Assembly (NCBI GenBank): GCA_046318115.1 | Contig: JBKCVA010000182.1 | Coordinates: 1-64,000 of the forward strand | Source of the DNA: Aquimonas sp046318115 | GTDB taxonomy: Bacteria; Pseudomonadota; Gammaproteobacteria; Xanthomonadales; Xanthomonadaceae | Length of the DNA: 64,000 nucleotides | Direction: 5' to 3' | Shown: in pieces, positions 32,468 through 43,003 of the stretch | Layout: each line of letters starts with the position of its first letter | Position numbering within the stretch: the stretch's first letter is position 1 | Made by a program: the position numbers and the translations under genes | Notes under the pieces: generated by a model | The model's input: the letters and a program-made list of their open reading frames with translations, nothing else | Databases searched by the model: none | What the model was told of the DNA's origin: nothing

Positions 32468-34306
32468 ATGAGTATCGGGTCCGTCACCGGCTTCGACGGC
32501 AAGGAGTTCGCCAGCCGCCTGACCCTGGCGCCGGGCGTCTACAGGATGCTTGCCGGCGATGGCAGTGTGCTCTACGTCGGCAAGGCGGCGAGCCTGCGCA
32601 AGCGAGTCGCGAGCTACTTCACCCGCAGCCCCCGCGAGCCGCGCTTGCGGGTGATGATCAGCCAGATCGCAAACATCGAAATCACAGTGACTCGAAGCGA
32701 GGGCGAGGCCCTGCTGCTCGAGAACCAGCTGATCAAGTCGCTGAAGCCGCGTTACAACATTCTGCTGCGTGACGACAAGAGCTATCCCTACATCCACCTG
32801 ACCACCGCCGACGAGACCCCGCGCATCCGCTTTCACAGGGGCACGCGCAGCCAGCCGGGTCGCTACTTCGGGCCCTATCCGGGCGTGACTGCGGTGCGCG
32901 AGACGCTGGCCCTCATCCATCGCCTGTTCGGACTTCGCAGCTGTGAGGACAGTGTCTTCCGCAACCGCACCCGGCCTTGCCTCCAGTACCAGATCCAGCG
33001 CTGCAGCGGGCCCTGCGTCGGCCTGGTCGAGACGGAGGACTATGCCGAGTCGGTGCGGCGCGCCGTTCTGCTGCTGGATGGGCGGAGTGACGATCTTGTC
33101 GGTGAACTTGCAGTGGCGATGGACCGTGCGGCGGAGGCGCTGGATTTCGAGCGCGCTGCCAAGCTTCGAGACACGGTGGCGGCGGTCCGCAAGGTGCAGG
33201 CGCGGCAGGTGGTCGATGGCGAGCACGCCGAGCTTGACGTGCTGGCCTGCGCGCTTGAGGGCAGTCGCGCCTGTGTGCTTCTGCTCAGTTTTCGCGACGG
33301 CCGCAACCTTGGCAGCCGCAGCTTCTTCCCCAAGTTGAACGGAGCCGAGGATGCGGCCGAGGTGCTGGGCGCCTTCCTGACCCAGCACTATCTCGAGCAG
33401 AGCCCGCCGAAAGAGATCGTGTTGAGCCACGAGGTCCCCGACCAGGCCCTGATCGAGCGCGTGCTGGGCGAGATTGCCGGCCGCCGTATCGAGCTCAAGC
33501 TTCAGGTGCGCACCGATCGCGCCCGCCTGCTGCAGCTGGCCAGACAGAACGCAGAACTGGCCTTGCGCAGCGAGCTGTCCAGTGCGGCCACCCAGCGCAC
33601 CCGTCTCGACGCGCTGCAGGCTTTGCTGGATCTGGACGAGCCGCCGCAGCGAATCGAGTGCTTCGACATCAGCCATACCCAGGGCGAGGCCACAGTTGCC
33701 AGTTGCGTGGTGTTCGATGCGGACGGCCCGGTGCGCGCGCAGTACCGCCGCTACAACATCACCGACATCACGCCGGGCGACGACTACGCGGCCATGCAGC
33801 AAGCGCTCACGCGGCGCTTCAGGCGCGCGGTCGAGGACGGTGTGCTCCCCGACCTGCTGCTGATCGACGGCGGCAAGGGCCAGCTGGAGCAGGCGCTGGG
33901 CGTCATGTGCGAATTGGATGTGCAGGGCGTGGCGGTGATAGGCGTGGCCAAGGGCGAGGAGCGCAGGGCAGGGCACGAGACCCTGGTGTTCCCCGACGGT
34001 CGCCTGCTTCGTCCCGGCCCCGACTCGCCCGGCCTGCACCTGATCCAGCAGGTGCGCGACGAGGCCCACCGTTTCGCAATCACCGGCCACCGCGGGCGCC
34101 GCGCAAAGGCCCGCGAACGCAGCAGTCTCGAAGACATCGAGGGCATCGGCGCCAAGCGCCGTTCGGCCCTGCTGCGCCACTTCGGTGGGATGGCTGGCTT
34201 GAAGCGCGCCAGTGCCGAGGACATCGCCCGCGTTGAAGGCATCAACGAATCCCTGGCGCGACGCATCTATGCCGCGCTCCACGGGCTGCAATCCAGCGAA
34301 AGCTGA
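32468..34306 (+). CDS. uvrC: UvrABC system protein C
   Basis: UvrC makes the two incisions in nucleotide excision repair. The 612 residues (start ATG 32468) begin with a GIY-YIG nuclease domain (GVYRM and LYVGKA near residues 22-40). A UVR motif follows around residue 200-235 (DFERAAKLRDTVAAVRKVQ). The RNase H-like nuclease segment has ECFDISHTQGEATVASCVVF and LLLIDGGKGQLEQA. The tandem helix-hairpin-helix lies at the end (DIEGIGAKRRSALLRHFGG). pgsA follows closely, the classical uvrC-pgsA order. Confidence 0.97.
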   Translation: MSIGSVTGFDGKEFASRLTLAPGVYRMLAGDGSVLYVGKAASLRKRVASYFTRSPREPRLRVMISQIANIEITVTRSEGEALLLENQLIKSLKPRYNILLRDDKSYPYIHLTTADETPRIRFHRGTRSQPGRYFGPYPGVTAVRETLALIHRLFGLRSCEDSVFRNRTRPCLQYQIQRCSGPCVGLVETEDYAESVRRAVLLLDGRSDDLVGELAVAMDRAAEALDFERAAKLRDTVAAVRKVQARQVVDGEHAELDVLACALEGSRACVLLLSFRDGRNLGSRSFFPKLNGAEDAAEVLGAFLTQHYLEQSPPKEIVLSHEVPDQALIERVLGEIAGRRIELKLQVRTDRARLLQLARQNAELALRSELSSAATQRTRLDALQALLDLDEPPQRIECFDISHTQGEATVASCVVFDADGPVRAQYRRYNITDITPGDDYAAMQQALTRRFRRAVEDGVLPDLLLIDGGKGQLEQALGVMCELDVQGVAVIGVAKGEERRAGHETLVFPDGRLLRPGPDSPGLHLIQQVRDEAHRFAITGHRGRRAKARERSSLEDIEGIGAKRRSALLRHFGGMAGLKRASAEDIARVEGINESLARRIYAALHGLQSSES

Positions 34307-34431
34307 GACGCAACCCCAATCTGCGGCAGCGGGCGCGGGGCCCCGCACCACAAGTGGCGCCCGAGCGGGCAGAATTGGCTTTCCGAGCCCAGCCGCGCCC
34401 AGCGCGGCGCGCCGCGCCGACGGATGCATGC

Positions 34432-35022
34432 GTGCCCCTGAACCTGCCCAACCTCCTGACCCTGTTCCGCATCGCGCTGATTCCAGTGCTGGTGCTGGTG
34501 TTCTACCTGCCATTCGCGTGGACCAACTTTGCTGCCGCCCTTGTGTTCGCGGTAGGCGCGATCACTGACTGGGCGGACGGCTACATCGCGCGTCGCTACG
34601 GCATGTTCTCGGCCTTTGGAGCTTTCCTGGATCCTGTGGCCGACAAGCTGGCGGTGGCGGTCGCTCTGGTCATCATTGTGCAAGCCCATCCCACGGTATT
34701 CATGGCTCTGATCGCGGCGGTCATCATCGGGCGTGAGATCACCATTTCTGCACTGCGCGAGTGGATGGCCGAGATCGGACAGCGCGCCACCGTTCGTGTC
34801 GCTGTCATCGGCAAGATCAAAACCATCGTGCAGATGGTGGCCTTGGTGATGCTTCTTTACCGGGAGGATCTGCTGGGTCTGCCCGTGTTCCTCATTGGCG
34901 AGGTTTTGCTGGCAGCGGCGGCTGTGCTGACGCTCTGGTCCGGCGTGCAGTACTTGCTGGCGGCCTGGCCGGCGATGCGAGGTGACACCGCGGTCGGGAA
35001 AAAGTCCACGGACCAGGCTTGA
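34432..35022 (+). CDS. pgsA: CDP-diacylglycerol--glycerol-3-phosphate 3-phosphatidyltransferase
   Basis: PgsA makes phosphatidylglycerophosphate, the committed step to phosphatidylglycerol and cardiolipin, in the inner membrane. GTG 34432 gives 196 residues beginning VPLNLPNLLTLFRIALIPV, as in PgsA. An in-frame GTG at 34354 is also open but adds an unrelated segment. The CDP-alcohol motif is DWADGYIARRYG...GAFLDPVADK (DGxxAR...GxxxDxxxD). There are four to five membrane helices. The stop overlaps the -35 box of the following tRNA promoter. Confidence 0.95.
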   Translation: MPLNLPNLLTLFRIALIPVLVLVFYLPFAWTNFAAALVFAVGAITDWADGYIARRYGMFSAFGAFLDPVADKLAVAVALVIIVQAHPTVFMALIAAVIIGREITISALREWMAEIGQRATVRVAVIGKIKTIVQMVALVMLLYREDLLGLPVFLIGEVLLAAAAVLTLWSGVQYLLAAWPAMRGDTAVGKKSTDQA

Positions 35023-35046
35023 CACGTCATCTCCGATCCCTACAAT
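35019..35046 (+). promoter_or_regulatory. Promoter of the tRNA-Gly gene cluster
   Basis: TTGACA (35019-35024), a 16-base spacer and TACAAT (35041-35046) make a strong sigma-70 promoter. The -35 box overlaps the pgsA stop codon. The tRNA begins 14 bases downstream. Confidence 0.85.
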
Positions 35047-35059
35047 GGCGGGCTCCAGC

Positions 35060-35135
<76 letters not shown>

Positions 35136-35143
35136 GATCCACG

Positions 35144-35183
35144 AAACCCCGTGGTGACTTCGGTCCTCCGGGGTTTTGTTTTT
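35144..35183 (+). terminator. Terminator or attenuator between tRNA-Gly and tRNA-Cys
   Basis: AAACCCCG (35144-35151) pairs with CGGGGTTT (35169-35176) around a 17-base loop, followed by a T-rich tract (TGTTTTT). Only 62 bases separate it from the tRNA-Cys gene, so that gene depends on read-through or its own promoter. Confidence 0.65.
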
Positions 35184-35245
35184 AGGCGTGACGCCGGGCT
35201 GCATCCGTGGTCCCGAAGTTGCGCCGATGTTGGTAGCACCGTCAC

Positions 35246-35319
35246 GGCCTGGTGGCAGAGTGGTCATGCAGCGGCCTGCAAAGCCGTGTACGCCGGTTCG
35301 ATTCCGACCCAGGCCTCCA
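35246..35319 (+). tRNA. tRNA-Cys(GCA)
   Basis: The 74-base cloverleaf has acceptor GGCCTGG/CCAGGCC, anticodon stem CGGC/GCCG with GCA at 35278-35280, T arm GCCGG TTCGATT CCGAC and an encoded CCA. Confidence 0.96.
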
Positions 35320-35350
35320 TTTCTCGGAATGGATTAGAAGCAAAGGTTTC

Positions 35351-35426
<76 letters not shown>

Positions 35427-35432
35427 TTGAAT

Positions 35433-35461
35433 GCCCCGGGCGTACGCCCGGGGCTTTTTTT
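35433..35461 (+). terminator. Intrinsic terminator of the tRNA cluster
   Basis: GCCCCGGGCG-TA-CGCCCGGGGC is a perfect ten-base stem followed by seven T residues. The 155 bases from here to the SDR gene show no gene. Confidence 0.93.
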
Positions 35462-35616
35462 GGTCGACTCTGGGGCGCCGTGGTGCCGCCCGTGCGGAGC
35501 GCGTCTTGGCGCGGGGAACAAGTCTCTGCTCAAGCGTTCGGAAAGATCGGCGGTCTGCGAGCGCCGAGATGCACAGGCGTCGGCGCGATGCCGGCGTGGC
35601 GCGTCGAGTCCGGCGA

Positions 35617-36414
35617 CTACCCGTCCAGTGAGCGGAAGTCCCGCGAGCGCTTCTGCACCAGCTTCAGCGCCCACGAATCAGGCAACAGCTGCGTGACCAC
35701 CTTGATCAGGCGGTTCGCGCGACCGCTGACGTGGACGACCTTGCCGGAAGCCAAGGCATCAAGGCCTTCGCGCGCGACCTGTTCCGCGGTCATCCACATC
35801 CACTCTGGCATCTTCGAGACCTGCGTCCGTGTACCAGTGATGTCGTGGAATTCCGAGTAGGTAAAGCCGGGACAGAGTGCGCAGACGCGCACGCCGCGCT
35901 CGCTGTTTTCGAGCGCGAGTGACTCGGAGAACTTGATCATGAACGCCTTGGAGGCAGCGTAGAGTGTGTGGCCGGCTGAGCCCGGCACGTGCCCGGCCAG
36001 CGAGGCCACGTTGAGGATCTCGCCTCGGCCACGCGCCTGCATGGCAGGCAGTAGTCTCCAGGTGAGCTCGCAGACTGCAGTCACCATGACCTGCAGAAAG
36101 CGCGCATGCTGTTCCCAGTCCGGTACGTGGAAGGCGCCAGGCAGTCCGTAGCCGGCATTGTTGACTAGGCCCTCCACCTCCAGCCCCCGCTCCCTCAATG
36201 CTTCGACAATCCGGCCTGGCGCCGACGGGTCGCCAAGGTCGGCGGTGAGGATTTCCACCGGCACCTGCGGACGCAGGCTTTCCGCCAGCTGCTCGAGACG
36301 GTCCTGCCGACGCGCGAGCAGGATGAGCGGCCGTCCGCAGCGCGCATACTCGCGTGCCAAGGCCTCGCCGATGCCCGCGGAGGCGCCGGTGATCAGGGTG
36401 TAGAGAACGGTCAC
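35617..36414 (-). CDS. Short-chain dehydrogenase/reductase
   Basis: The 265-residue SDR has the cofactor loop GASAGIGEALA (residues 10-20), NNAGYGLPG and the catalytic Ser/Tyr/Lys in NVASLAGHVPGSAGHTLYAASKAF. CPGFTYSEFHD follows the active site. The C-terminal extension LIKVVTQLLPDSWALKLVQKRS may associate with the membrane, as in DltE-like/YqjQ-type SDRs. The start is GTG. The substrate is unknown. It is a single gene, convergent with the tRNA cluster. Confidence 0.9.
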   Translation of the reverse strand: MTVLYTLITGASAGIGEALAREYARCGRPLILLARRQDRLEQLAESLRPQVPVEILTADLGDPSAPGRIVEALRERGLEVEGLVNNAGYGLPGAFHVPDWEQHARFLQVMVTAVCELTWRLLPAMQARGRGEILNVASLAGHVPGSAGHTLYAASKAFMIKFSESLALENSERGVRVCALCPGFTYSEFHDITGTRTQVSKMPEWMWMTAEQVAREGLDALASGKVVHVSGRANRLIKVVTQLLPDSWALKLVQKRSRDFRSLDG

Positions 36415-36694
36415 GGGTGAGGTATCCGCCTGGATGGGCGCTAGAGCGTAGTGCCACGAGGGCTGCCTGTGGAGCTCCGCGTCAACAATGGAGCAACAAG
36501 GCCCTTGCGCGTGCGCGACGCCCTGTGGCTAGAGGGGGGGGCTTCAGTGAAGCGTTCAGGTTACCCGTCGTCGCTGCGGAGCATGCCTGATGCTGGGCTT
36601 GAGGCGATCGCCTTTATCCACCGGGCGTGCGACAGAGTGCCGCTGGGCGTATCCTCCGCCGCCTTCAAGTGACCACCTGATCCAAGGAGTCCTC

Positions 36695-37450
36695 ATGCGC
36701 AACCCGATCGTTGCTGGCAACTGGAAACTCAATGGCAGTCGCAGCAGCGCGCGCGTCCTGCTGGATGCCATTCTCGCGGGAGGAGTACCAGCAGGCGTGC
36801 GGGTCCCTGTTTTCCCGCCGATTGCGTACCTCGCCGAGCTCATCACGGCCTATGAGGGAAGCGCTCTGGAGTTTGGGGCGCAGAACGTGTCCGAGCACGC
36901 CAAGGGCGCATACACCGGTGAAGTGTCCGCCGCCATGCTTGCGGACATCGGTGCCCGTTGGACGTTGGTCGGTCACAGCGAGCGTCGTGCGTACCACGGC
37001 GAGAGTTCGGAGCTCGTCGCGCTCAAGGCGCGCGCGGCGACGGAGGCAGGATTGACCGCGCTGGTTTGCCTCGGGGAAACGCTGGAGGAACGCCAGTCGC
37101 AGGTCACGGAGGCGGCACTTCGCGCGCAATTGCAGCCCGTGCTCGCGCTTGGCTCGGATGTGCTCGCGCGCTGCGTTCTGGCGTATGAGCCCGTCTGGGC
37201 GATCGGCACGGGACTGACAGCAAGCCCGCAACAGGCGCAGCAGGCGCATGCATTCCTACGTAGCGAAATCGCCTCGTTCGATGCTAGTATGGCGAACTCG
37301 CTGGTCATCCTGTACGGCGGCAGCGTCAAGCCGGACAATGCGGCATCGCTGTTCTCGCAACCGGATGTTGACGGCGGCCTGATTGGCGGCGCCTCTCTGG
37401 TTGCTGCTGATTTCCTCGGAATCGCGGCGGCGGCCGCGAGCCGCGGCTAA
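36695..37450 (+). CDS. tpiA: Triosephosphate isomerase
   Basis: TpiA interconverts dihydroxyacetone phosphate and glyceraldehyde 3-phosphate in glycolysis. It has 251 residues. The active-site Lys is in AGNWKLNG (residue 11), the His in LVGHSERR and the Glu in AYEPVWAIGTG; the phosphate loop LYGGSVKPDN is near the end. AAGGAG lies before ATG 36695, which excludes longer in-frame extensions. secG follows after 21 bases. Confidence 0.97.
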   Translation: MRNPIVAGNWKLNGSRSSARVLLDAILAGGVPAGVRVPVFPPIAYLAELITAYEGSALEFGAQNVSEHAKGAYTGEVSAAMLADIGARWTLVGHSERRAYHGESSELVALKARAATEAGLTALVCLGETLEERQSQVTEAALRAQLQPVLALGSDVLARCVLAYEPVWAIGTGLTASPQQAQQAHAFLRSEIASFDASMANSLVILYGGSVKPDNAASLFSQPDVDGGLIGGASLVAADFLGIAAAAASRG

Positions 37451-37471
37451 ACTCGATACTCACCGAACTCA

Positions 37472-37954
37472 ATGTCCTCCACTGTCCTCACCCTCGCCAA
37501 CATCCTTTACGTTCTGGTCTCCGTGGCCATGATCGTGATGATCCTTCTGCAGCGCGGTGCAGGTGCGGCCGCTGGTTCTGGCTTCGGTGCAGGCGCCTCT
37601 GCCACGGTTTTCGGCGCGCGCGGTTCGGCCAACTTCCTCTCGAAGTCGACCGCCATCCTCGCTACCTTGTTCTTCATCATCAGCCTCGGCATGGCGATGT
37701 ACGTGGCACGCGGCGGCCTGCAGGGATCGCCGGGCGATGATCTTGGGGTGATGGGGCGTGTCGAGCCGCCTGCGGTCCAGATCCCTGACGCAGCTGGTGG
37801 CGCTGGCTCCGCGATTCCCGCTGCTCAGCCGCAGGCGGAAGCCGCCGAGCCGCCGTCGGTCGATGCGACCGAGGTCAACGCAGCGGGCGCCGAGTCCGTT
37901 GAGAAGTCGGAAGAAAAGCAAATTCCCCCGTCGGAGGGTGGGTCGGGCGAGTGA
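37472..37954 (+). CDS. secG: Protein translocase subunit SecG
   Basis: SecG is an auxiliary subunit of the SecYEG channel. The first about 75 residues hold two membrane segments (ILYVLVSVAMIVMILLQ and STAILATLFFIISLGMAMY). The conserved GAGASATVFGARGSANFLSKST loop lies between. The remaining about 85 residues are an Ala/Glu/Pro-rich tail, longer than E. coli SecG (110 residues). The order tpiA-secG-tRNA-Leu-nuo is common in gammaproteobacteria. Confidence 0.95.
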   Translation: MSSTVLTLANILYVLVSVAMIVMILLQRGAGAAAGSGFGAGASATVFGARGSANFLSKSTAILATLFFIISLGMAMYVARGGLQGSPGDDLGVMGRVEPPAVQIPDAAGGAGSAIPAAQPQAEAAEPPSVDATEVNAAGAESVEKSEEKQIPPSEGGSGE

Positions 37955-37959
37955 TCGCC

Positions 37960-37968
37960 TGATATAAT
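37960..37968 (+). promoter_or_regulatory. Extended -10 promoter for tRNA-Leu and nuo
   Basis: TGATATAAT is an extended -10 box (TGnTATAAT) five bases after the secG stop and about 47 bases before tRNA-Leu. No convincing -35 box is visible, as extended -10 promoters allow. Confidence 0.65.
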
Positions 37969-38015
37969 CCGACTCTGCTGGAAGTGGCGCGTGAGACGTC
38001 ATCCAGCGTTCCCTT

Positions 38016-38100
38016 GCCCAGGTGGTGGAATTGGTAGACACACTATCTTGAGGGGGTAGCGGCGCAAGCTGTGCGGGTTCGAGTCCCGCCCTGGGCACCA
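38016..38100 (+). tRNA. tRNA-Leu(GAG)
   Basis: This is an 85-base class II tRNA with acceptor GCCCAGG/CCTGGGC, anticodon stem CTATC/GGTAG with GAG at 38050-38052 and a long variable arm. The T arm GCGGG TTCGAGT CCCGC and the ACCA end are complete. It lies between secG and nuoA. Confidence 0.97.
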
Positions 38101-38181
38101 ACATCCTGAAACGGCAGCGGAGCTGCATTCGCGCTCTCCGCTGCGCTGATGCGCCCCATCGCGGCGCGGAGGTGGCGACGC

Positions 38182-38538
38182 GTGTTGGCTGATTACCTGC
38201 CGATTCTGATGTTCCTCGGCGTAGCTGCCGGCATTGGCGTGGTTCTGCTCTTCCTGGGTTGGCTTCTGGGCCCGAAGTCCCCTGACGGTGAGAAAGGGTC
38301 TCCCTACGAGTGCGGCTTCGAAGCGTTCGAAGATGCGCGCATGAAGTTCGACGTGCGCTTCTACCTCGTCGCCATTCTCTTCATCATCTTCGATCTTGAG
38401 ATCGCCTTCCTGTTTCCGTGGGCATTGGTGTTCAAGGACATCGGCGTCACCGCGATCGCCGCCATGGCGGTGTTCCTTGGCATCCTGGTGATCGGCTTCA
38501 TCTACGAATGGAAGAAGGGAGCGCTGGAATGGGAGTGA
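38182..38538 (+). CDS. nuoA: NADH-quinone oxidoreductase subunit A
   Basis: NuoA is a membrane subunit of respiratory complex I at the quinone/peripheral-arm junction. GTG 38182 is preferred: GGAGG lies nine bases upstream and it gives 118 residues starting VLADYLPIL, as in relatives. ATG 38149 would add 11. Three membrane helices flank the conserved loop KGSPYECGFEAFEDARMKFDVRFYLVAILFIIFDLE. nuoB overlaps its 3' end by 10 bases. Confidence 0.95.
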   Translation: MLADYLPILMFLGVAAGIGVVLLFLGWLLGPKSPDGEKGSPYECGFEAFEDARMKFDVRFYLVAILFIIFDLEIAFLFPWALVFKDIGVTAIAAMAVFLGILVIGFIYEWKKGALEWE

Positions 38539-39071
38539 GCCAGCTGCTGCACAACCCCGAGCCGATCGGTCGTCTTGACGACATCCTGCGGCCCGAGGGC
38601 GAAAACCCGCTGCTCGAGCGCGGCTTCGTCACCACCTCGGTCGACGCGCTGCTGAACTGGGCGCGTACCGGCTCGATGTGGCCAATGACGTTCGGCTTGG
38701 CGTGCTGCGCCGTCGAAATGATGCACGCCGGCATGTCGAGGCTTGATCTGGACCGCTACGGTGTGATCTTCCGCCCGTCCCCGCGCCAGTCGGACGTGAT
38801 GATCGTGGCCGGCACCCTGGTCAACAAAATGGCCCCGGCCTTGCGCAAAGTCTATGACCAGATGCCCAACCCCAAGTGGGTGATTTCCATGGGCAGCTGC
38901 GCCAACGGCGGTGGGTACTACCACTACTCCTACTCGGTGGTCCGCGGCTGCGATCGCGTGGTGCCGGTCGATGTTTATGTGCCGGGCTGCCCGCCCACGG
39001 CAGAGGCATTGATCTACGGCATTCTGCAACTGCAGAAGAAGATCCGCCGCACCAACACGATCGCGCGCTGA
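38529..39071 (+). CDS. nuoB: NADH-quinone oxidoreductase subunit B
   Basis: NuoB carries the N2 iron-sulfur cluster, the last electron donor to quinone. Its 180 residues contain the tandem Cys LACCAVEMM, then GSCANGG and the distal YVPGCPPTAEAL, all four cluster ligands. ATG 38529 lies within the end of nuoA. The frame upstream is a shadow of nuoA. Confidence 0.97.
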   Translation: MGVSQLLHNPEPIGRLDDILRPEGENPLLERGFVTTSVDALLNWARTGSMWPMTFGLACCAVEMMHAGMSRLDLDRYGVIFRPSPRQSDVMIVAGTLVNKMAPALRKVYDQMPNPKWVISMGSCANGGGYYHYSYSVVRGCDRVVPVDVYVPGCPPTAEALIYGILQLQKKIRRTNTIAR

Positions 39072-39078
39072 GCAGGCC

Positions 39079-39804
39079 ATGGCAGAAGAAACCTCCACCC
39101 TGGCCGAGCGTTTGCGCGCCCGCTTCGACGGCAAACTGCAAAAGCTGCACGTCCAGCGCGATGAGGCAACCATAGAGGTCGCGCCTGACAGCCTGATAGA
39201 CGTCTGCCGAACCCTGCGTGACGACCCCGAGTTCCGCTTCGAACTTCTGGTGGATGTGTGCGGCGTCGACTATCTGGGCTTCGGTGATGTCGAGTGGGAT
39301 ACCTCGGACGTCTCCGCCGAAGGCTTCTCGCGTGGCGTTGAAGGGTACGGTCCCGGTCGCTTCAACTGGGAGCAGCGCCCAGCCGTTTCCTCGGGCGCTG
39401 GTCGCTTTGCCGCGGTGTTCCATCTTCTTTCGATCGTCCACAACCGCCGCCTGCGCGTGCGCTGCTTCGGCGCCGACGACGCTCTGCCGGTGGTGCCCAG
39501 CGTGACCGAGCTGTGGCCGGGCGCCAACTGGTTCGAGCGCGAAGCTTTCGATCTTTATGGCATCGTCTTCGAAGGCCACCCTGACCTGCGCCGCATCCTC
39601 ACGGACTACGGGTTCGTTGGGCATCCGTTTCGCAAGGATTTCCCGCTGATCGGCAACGTGGAAGTGCGCTACGACCCGGAAAAGGGGCGTGTGGTGTACG
39701 AGCCGGTCAGCATCGATCCGCGCGTCGGCGTGCCGCGCGTGGTCCGCCACGATTCCCGCTACGAGCAGGCGCAGGCCGAGCGCAGCGCAGGGCAGGGCAA
39801 GTAA
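39079..39804 (+). CDS. nuoC: NADH-quinone oxidoreductase subunit C
   Basis: NuoC is a peripheral-arm subunit (241 residues). The signature [37 protein letters not shown] appears here as [10 protein letters not shown]...[10 protein letters not shown]. An insertion [19 protein letters not shown] interrupts the middle. NuoC and NuoD are separate here, not fused as in E. coli. Confidence 0.96.
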   Translation: [241 protein letters not shown]

Positions 39805-39807
39805 GCC

Positions 39808-41061
39808 ATGCAGGAAATCCGCAATTACACGATGAACTTCGGCCCGCAGCATCCAGCTGCGCATGGCGTGCTGCGTCTGGTGCTTGAGCTGGACGGCGAG
39901 ACCGTGGTCCGCGCCGATCCCCATGTGGGCCTGCTGCATCGCGGCACCGAGAAGCTGGCGGAGTCAAAGCCCTTCAACCAGTCGATCGGCTACATGGATC
40001 GCCTGGACTACGTCTCGATGATGTGCAACGAGCACGCCTATGTACGTGCCATCGAGAATCTGCTGGGGATCCAGGCTCCGGAACGTGCGCAGTGGATCCG
40101 CACCATGTTCGACGAGATCACCCGCATCCTGAACCACCTCATGTGGGTGGGTTCGAATGGTCTGGACCTCGGCGCGATGGCGGTGATCCTGTACGCCTTC
40201 CGCGAGCGCGAAGAACTGATGGACTGCTATGAGGCGGTCTCGGGCGCGCGGATGCACGCGGCTTACTACCGTCCGGGTGGCGTGTATCGCGACCTGCCGG
40301 AGCGCATGCCGCAGTACAAGGAATCACCCTGGGCCAAGGGTAAAGAGCTGAAGCGTCGCAACGCCTGGCGCGAAGGCTCGATGCTCGACTTCCTCGAGGC
40401 GTTCACCGACGACTTCCCCTCGAAGATCGACGAGTACGAAACCCTGCTCACCGACAACCGCATCTGGAAGCAGCGCACCGTCGGCATCGGTGTGGTCAGC
40501 CCTGACCATGCCCTTGCTTGGGGCATGAGCGGACCGATGTTGCGCGGCTCCGGCATCGCCTGGGACTTGCGCAAGAAGCAGCCCTACGCCAAGTATGCCG
40601 AAGTCGATTTCGACATTCCGGTGGGCGTCAACGGTGACTGCTACGACCGTTATCTCGTGCGCGTCGAGGAGATGCGCCAGAGCAACCGCATCATCAAGCA
40701 GTGCATCCAGTGGCTCCGCGCCAACCCGGGCCCGGTCATGCTGAAGAACTTCAAGGTGTCGCCGCCCTCCCGCGAGGAGATGAAGGACGACATGGAAGCC
40801 TTGATCCACCACTTCAAGCTGTTCACCGAGGGCTACTGCGTACCGGCCGGCGAGACCTACGCCGCAGTCGAGGCGCCCAAGGGTGAGTTCGGCTGCTATC
40901 TGATTTCCGACGGCGCCAACAAGCCGTTTCGCGTCAAGCTGCGTGCCCCCGGTTTCGCCCATCTGTCCTCGATGGACTCGATCGTGCGCGGGCACATGCT
41001 GCCGGACGTGGTGGCGATGATCGGCACCTACGACGTCGTGTTTGGAGAGATCGACCGATGA
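39808..41061 (+). CDS. nuoD: NADH-quinone oxidoreductase subunit D
   Basis: NuoD (417 residues) is the 49-kDa subunit that lines the quinone cavity with NuoB. NFGPQHPAAHGVLRLVLELDGE contains the quinone-site His. RLDYVSMMCNEHAY and GMSGPMLRGSGIAWDLRK are further signatures. The C-terminus is DVVFGEIDR, as in other bacteria. nuoE overlaps by 4 bases. Confidence 0.97.
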   Translation: MQEIRNYTMNFGPQHPAAHGVLRLVLELDGETVVRADPHVGLLHRGTEKLAESKPFNQSIGYMDRLDYVSMMCNEHAYVRAIENLLGIQAPERAQWIRTMFDEITRILNHLMWVGSNGLDLGAMAVILYAFREREELMDCYEAVSGARMHAAYYRPGGVYRDLPERMPQYKESPWAKGKELKRRNAWREGSMLDFLEAFTDDFPSKIDEYETLLTDNRIWKQRTVGIGVVSPDHALAWGMSGPMLRGSGIAWDLRKKQPYAKYAEVDFDIPVGVNGDCYDRYLVRVEEMRQSNRIIKQCIQWLRANPGPVMLKNFKVSPPSREEMKDDMEALIHHFKLFTEGYCVPAGETYAAVEAPKGEFGCYLISDGANKPFRVKLRAPGFAHLSSMDSIVRGHMLPDVVAMIGTYDVVFGEIDR

Positions 41062-41585
41062 AGGCCAGCGGCAACTTCGAAGCGGTACGCGAGGTCGACC
41101 CGCTCGCCGTGCTCAGCGAACACACCCGCCACCACATCGACCACTGGGTCGCCAAGTTCCCGCCGGATCGCAAGCGCTCGGCGCTGATCCAGGGCTTGAT
41201 GGCGGCGCAGGAGCAGAACGGTGGCTACCTCACCGATGAGCTCGTCACCGCGGTGGCGCGCTATCTCGACCTGCCTTCCGTGTGGGCCTATGAGGTCGCC
41301 AGCTTCTACTCGATGTTCGAGCTGAAGCCGGTGGGCCGGAACAACGTGGCGATCTGCACCAACATCAGCTGTTGGTTGAACGGCGCCGAGGATCTCGTCG
41401 CACACGTCGAGAAGCGTCTGGGTATCAAGCTGGGCGAAAGCACGCCGGACGGCCGCATCTACCTCAAGCGCGAGGAAGAATGCCTGGCCGCCTGCTGCGG
41501 GGCGCCGATGATGGTGGTCAACGGCCACTACCATGAAAAGCTCACCCCGGCATCGATGGATCAGATCCTGGATTCGCTGAAGTAG
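41058..41585 (+). CDS. nuoE: NADH-quinone oxidoreductase subunit E
   Basis: NuoE (175 residues) is a 24-kDa thioredoxin-like subunit binding the N1a 2Fe-2S cluster. Ligand contexts are ICTNISCWLNGAEDL and EECLAACCGAPMM. An N-terminal helical part (HIDHWVAKFPPDRKRSALIQGLMAAQEQNGGYL) is conserved. A gap of 104 bases separates it from nuoF, with no gene. Confidence 0.96.
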   Translation: MKASGNFEAVREVDPLAVLSEHTRHHIDHWVAKFPPDRKRSALIQGLMAAQEQNGGYLTDELVTAVARYLDLPSVWAYEVASFYSMFELKPVGRNNVAICTNISCWLNGAEDLVAHVEKRLGIKLGESTPDGRIYLKREEECLAACCGAPMMVVNGHYHEKLTPASMDQILDSLK

Positions 41586-41689
41586 GGGCCGCCGGCCGCG
41601 ACGTTTGGAGATCGAACGCCGCGCCGCACCTGCTTTGGCAGGCCTGTCGCCATCCCGCGGCGGGCAGATGAGGAAGAGGCGAGAAGGCA

Positions 41690-42999
<1,310 letters not shown>

Positions 43000-43003
<4 letters not shown>

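Noticed and set aside
32345..34513. Minus-strand open frame of about 722 codons opposite uvrC
   Set aside because: uvrC is unambiguous on the plus strand, and the antisense translation is Ala/His/Gln-rich.
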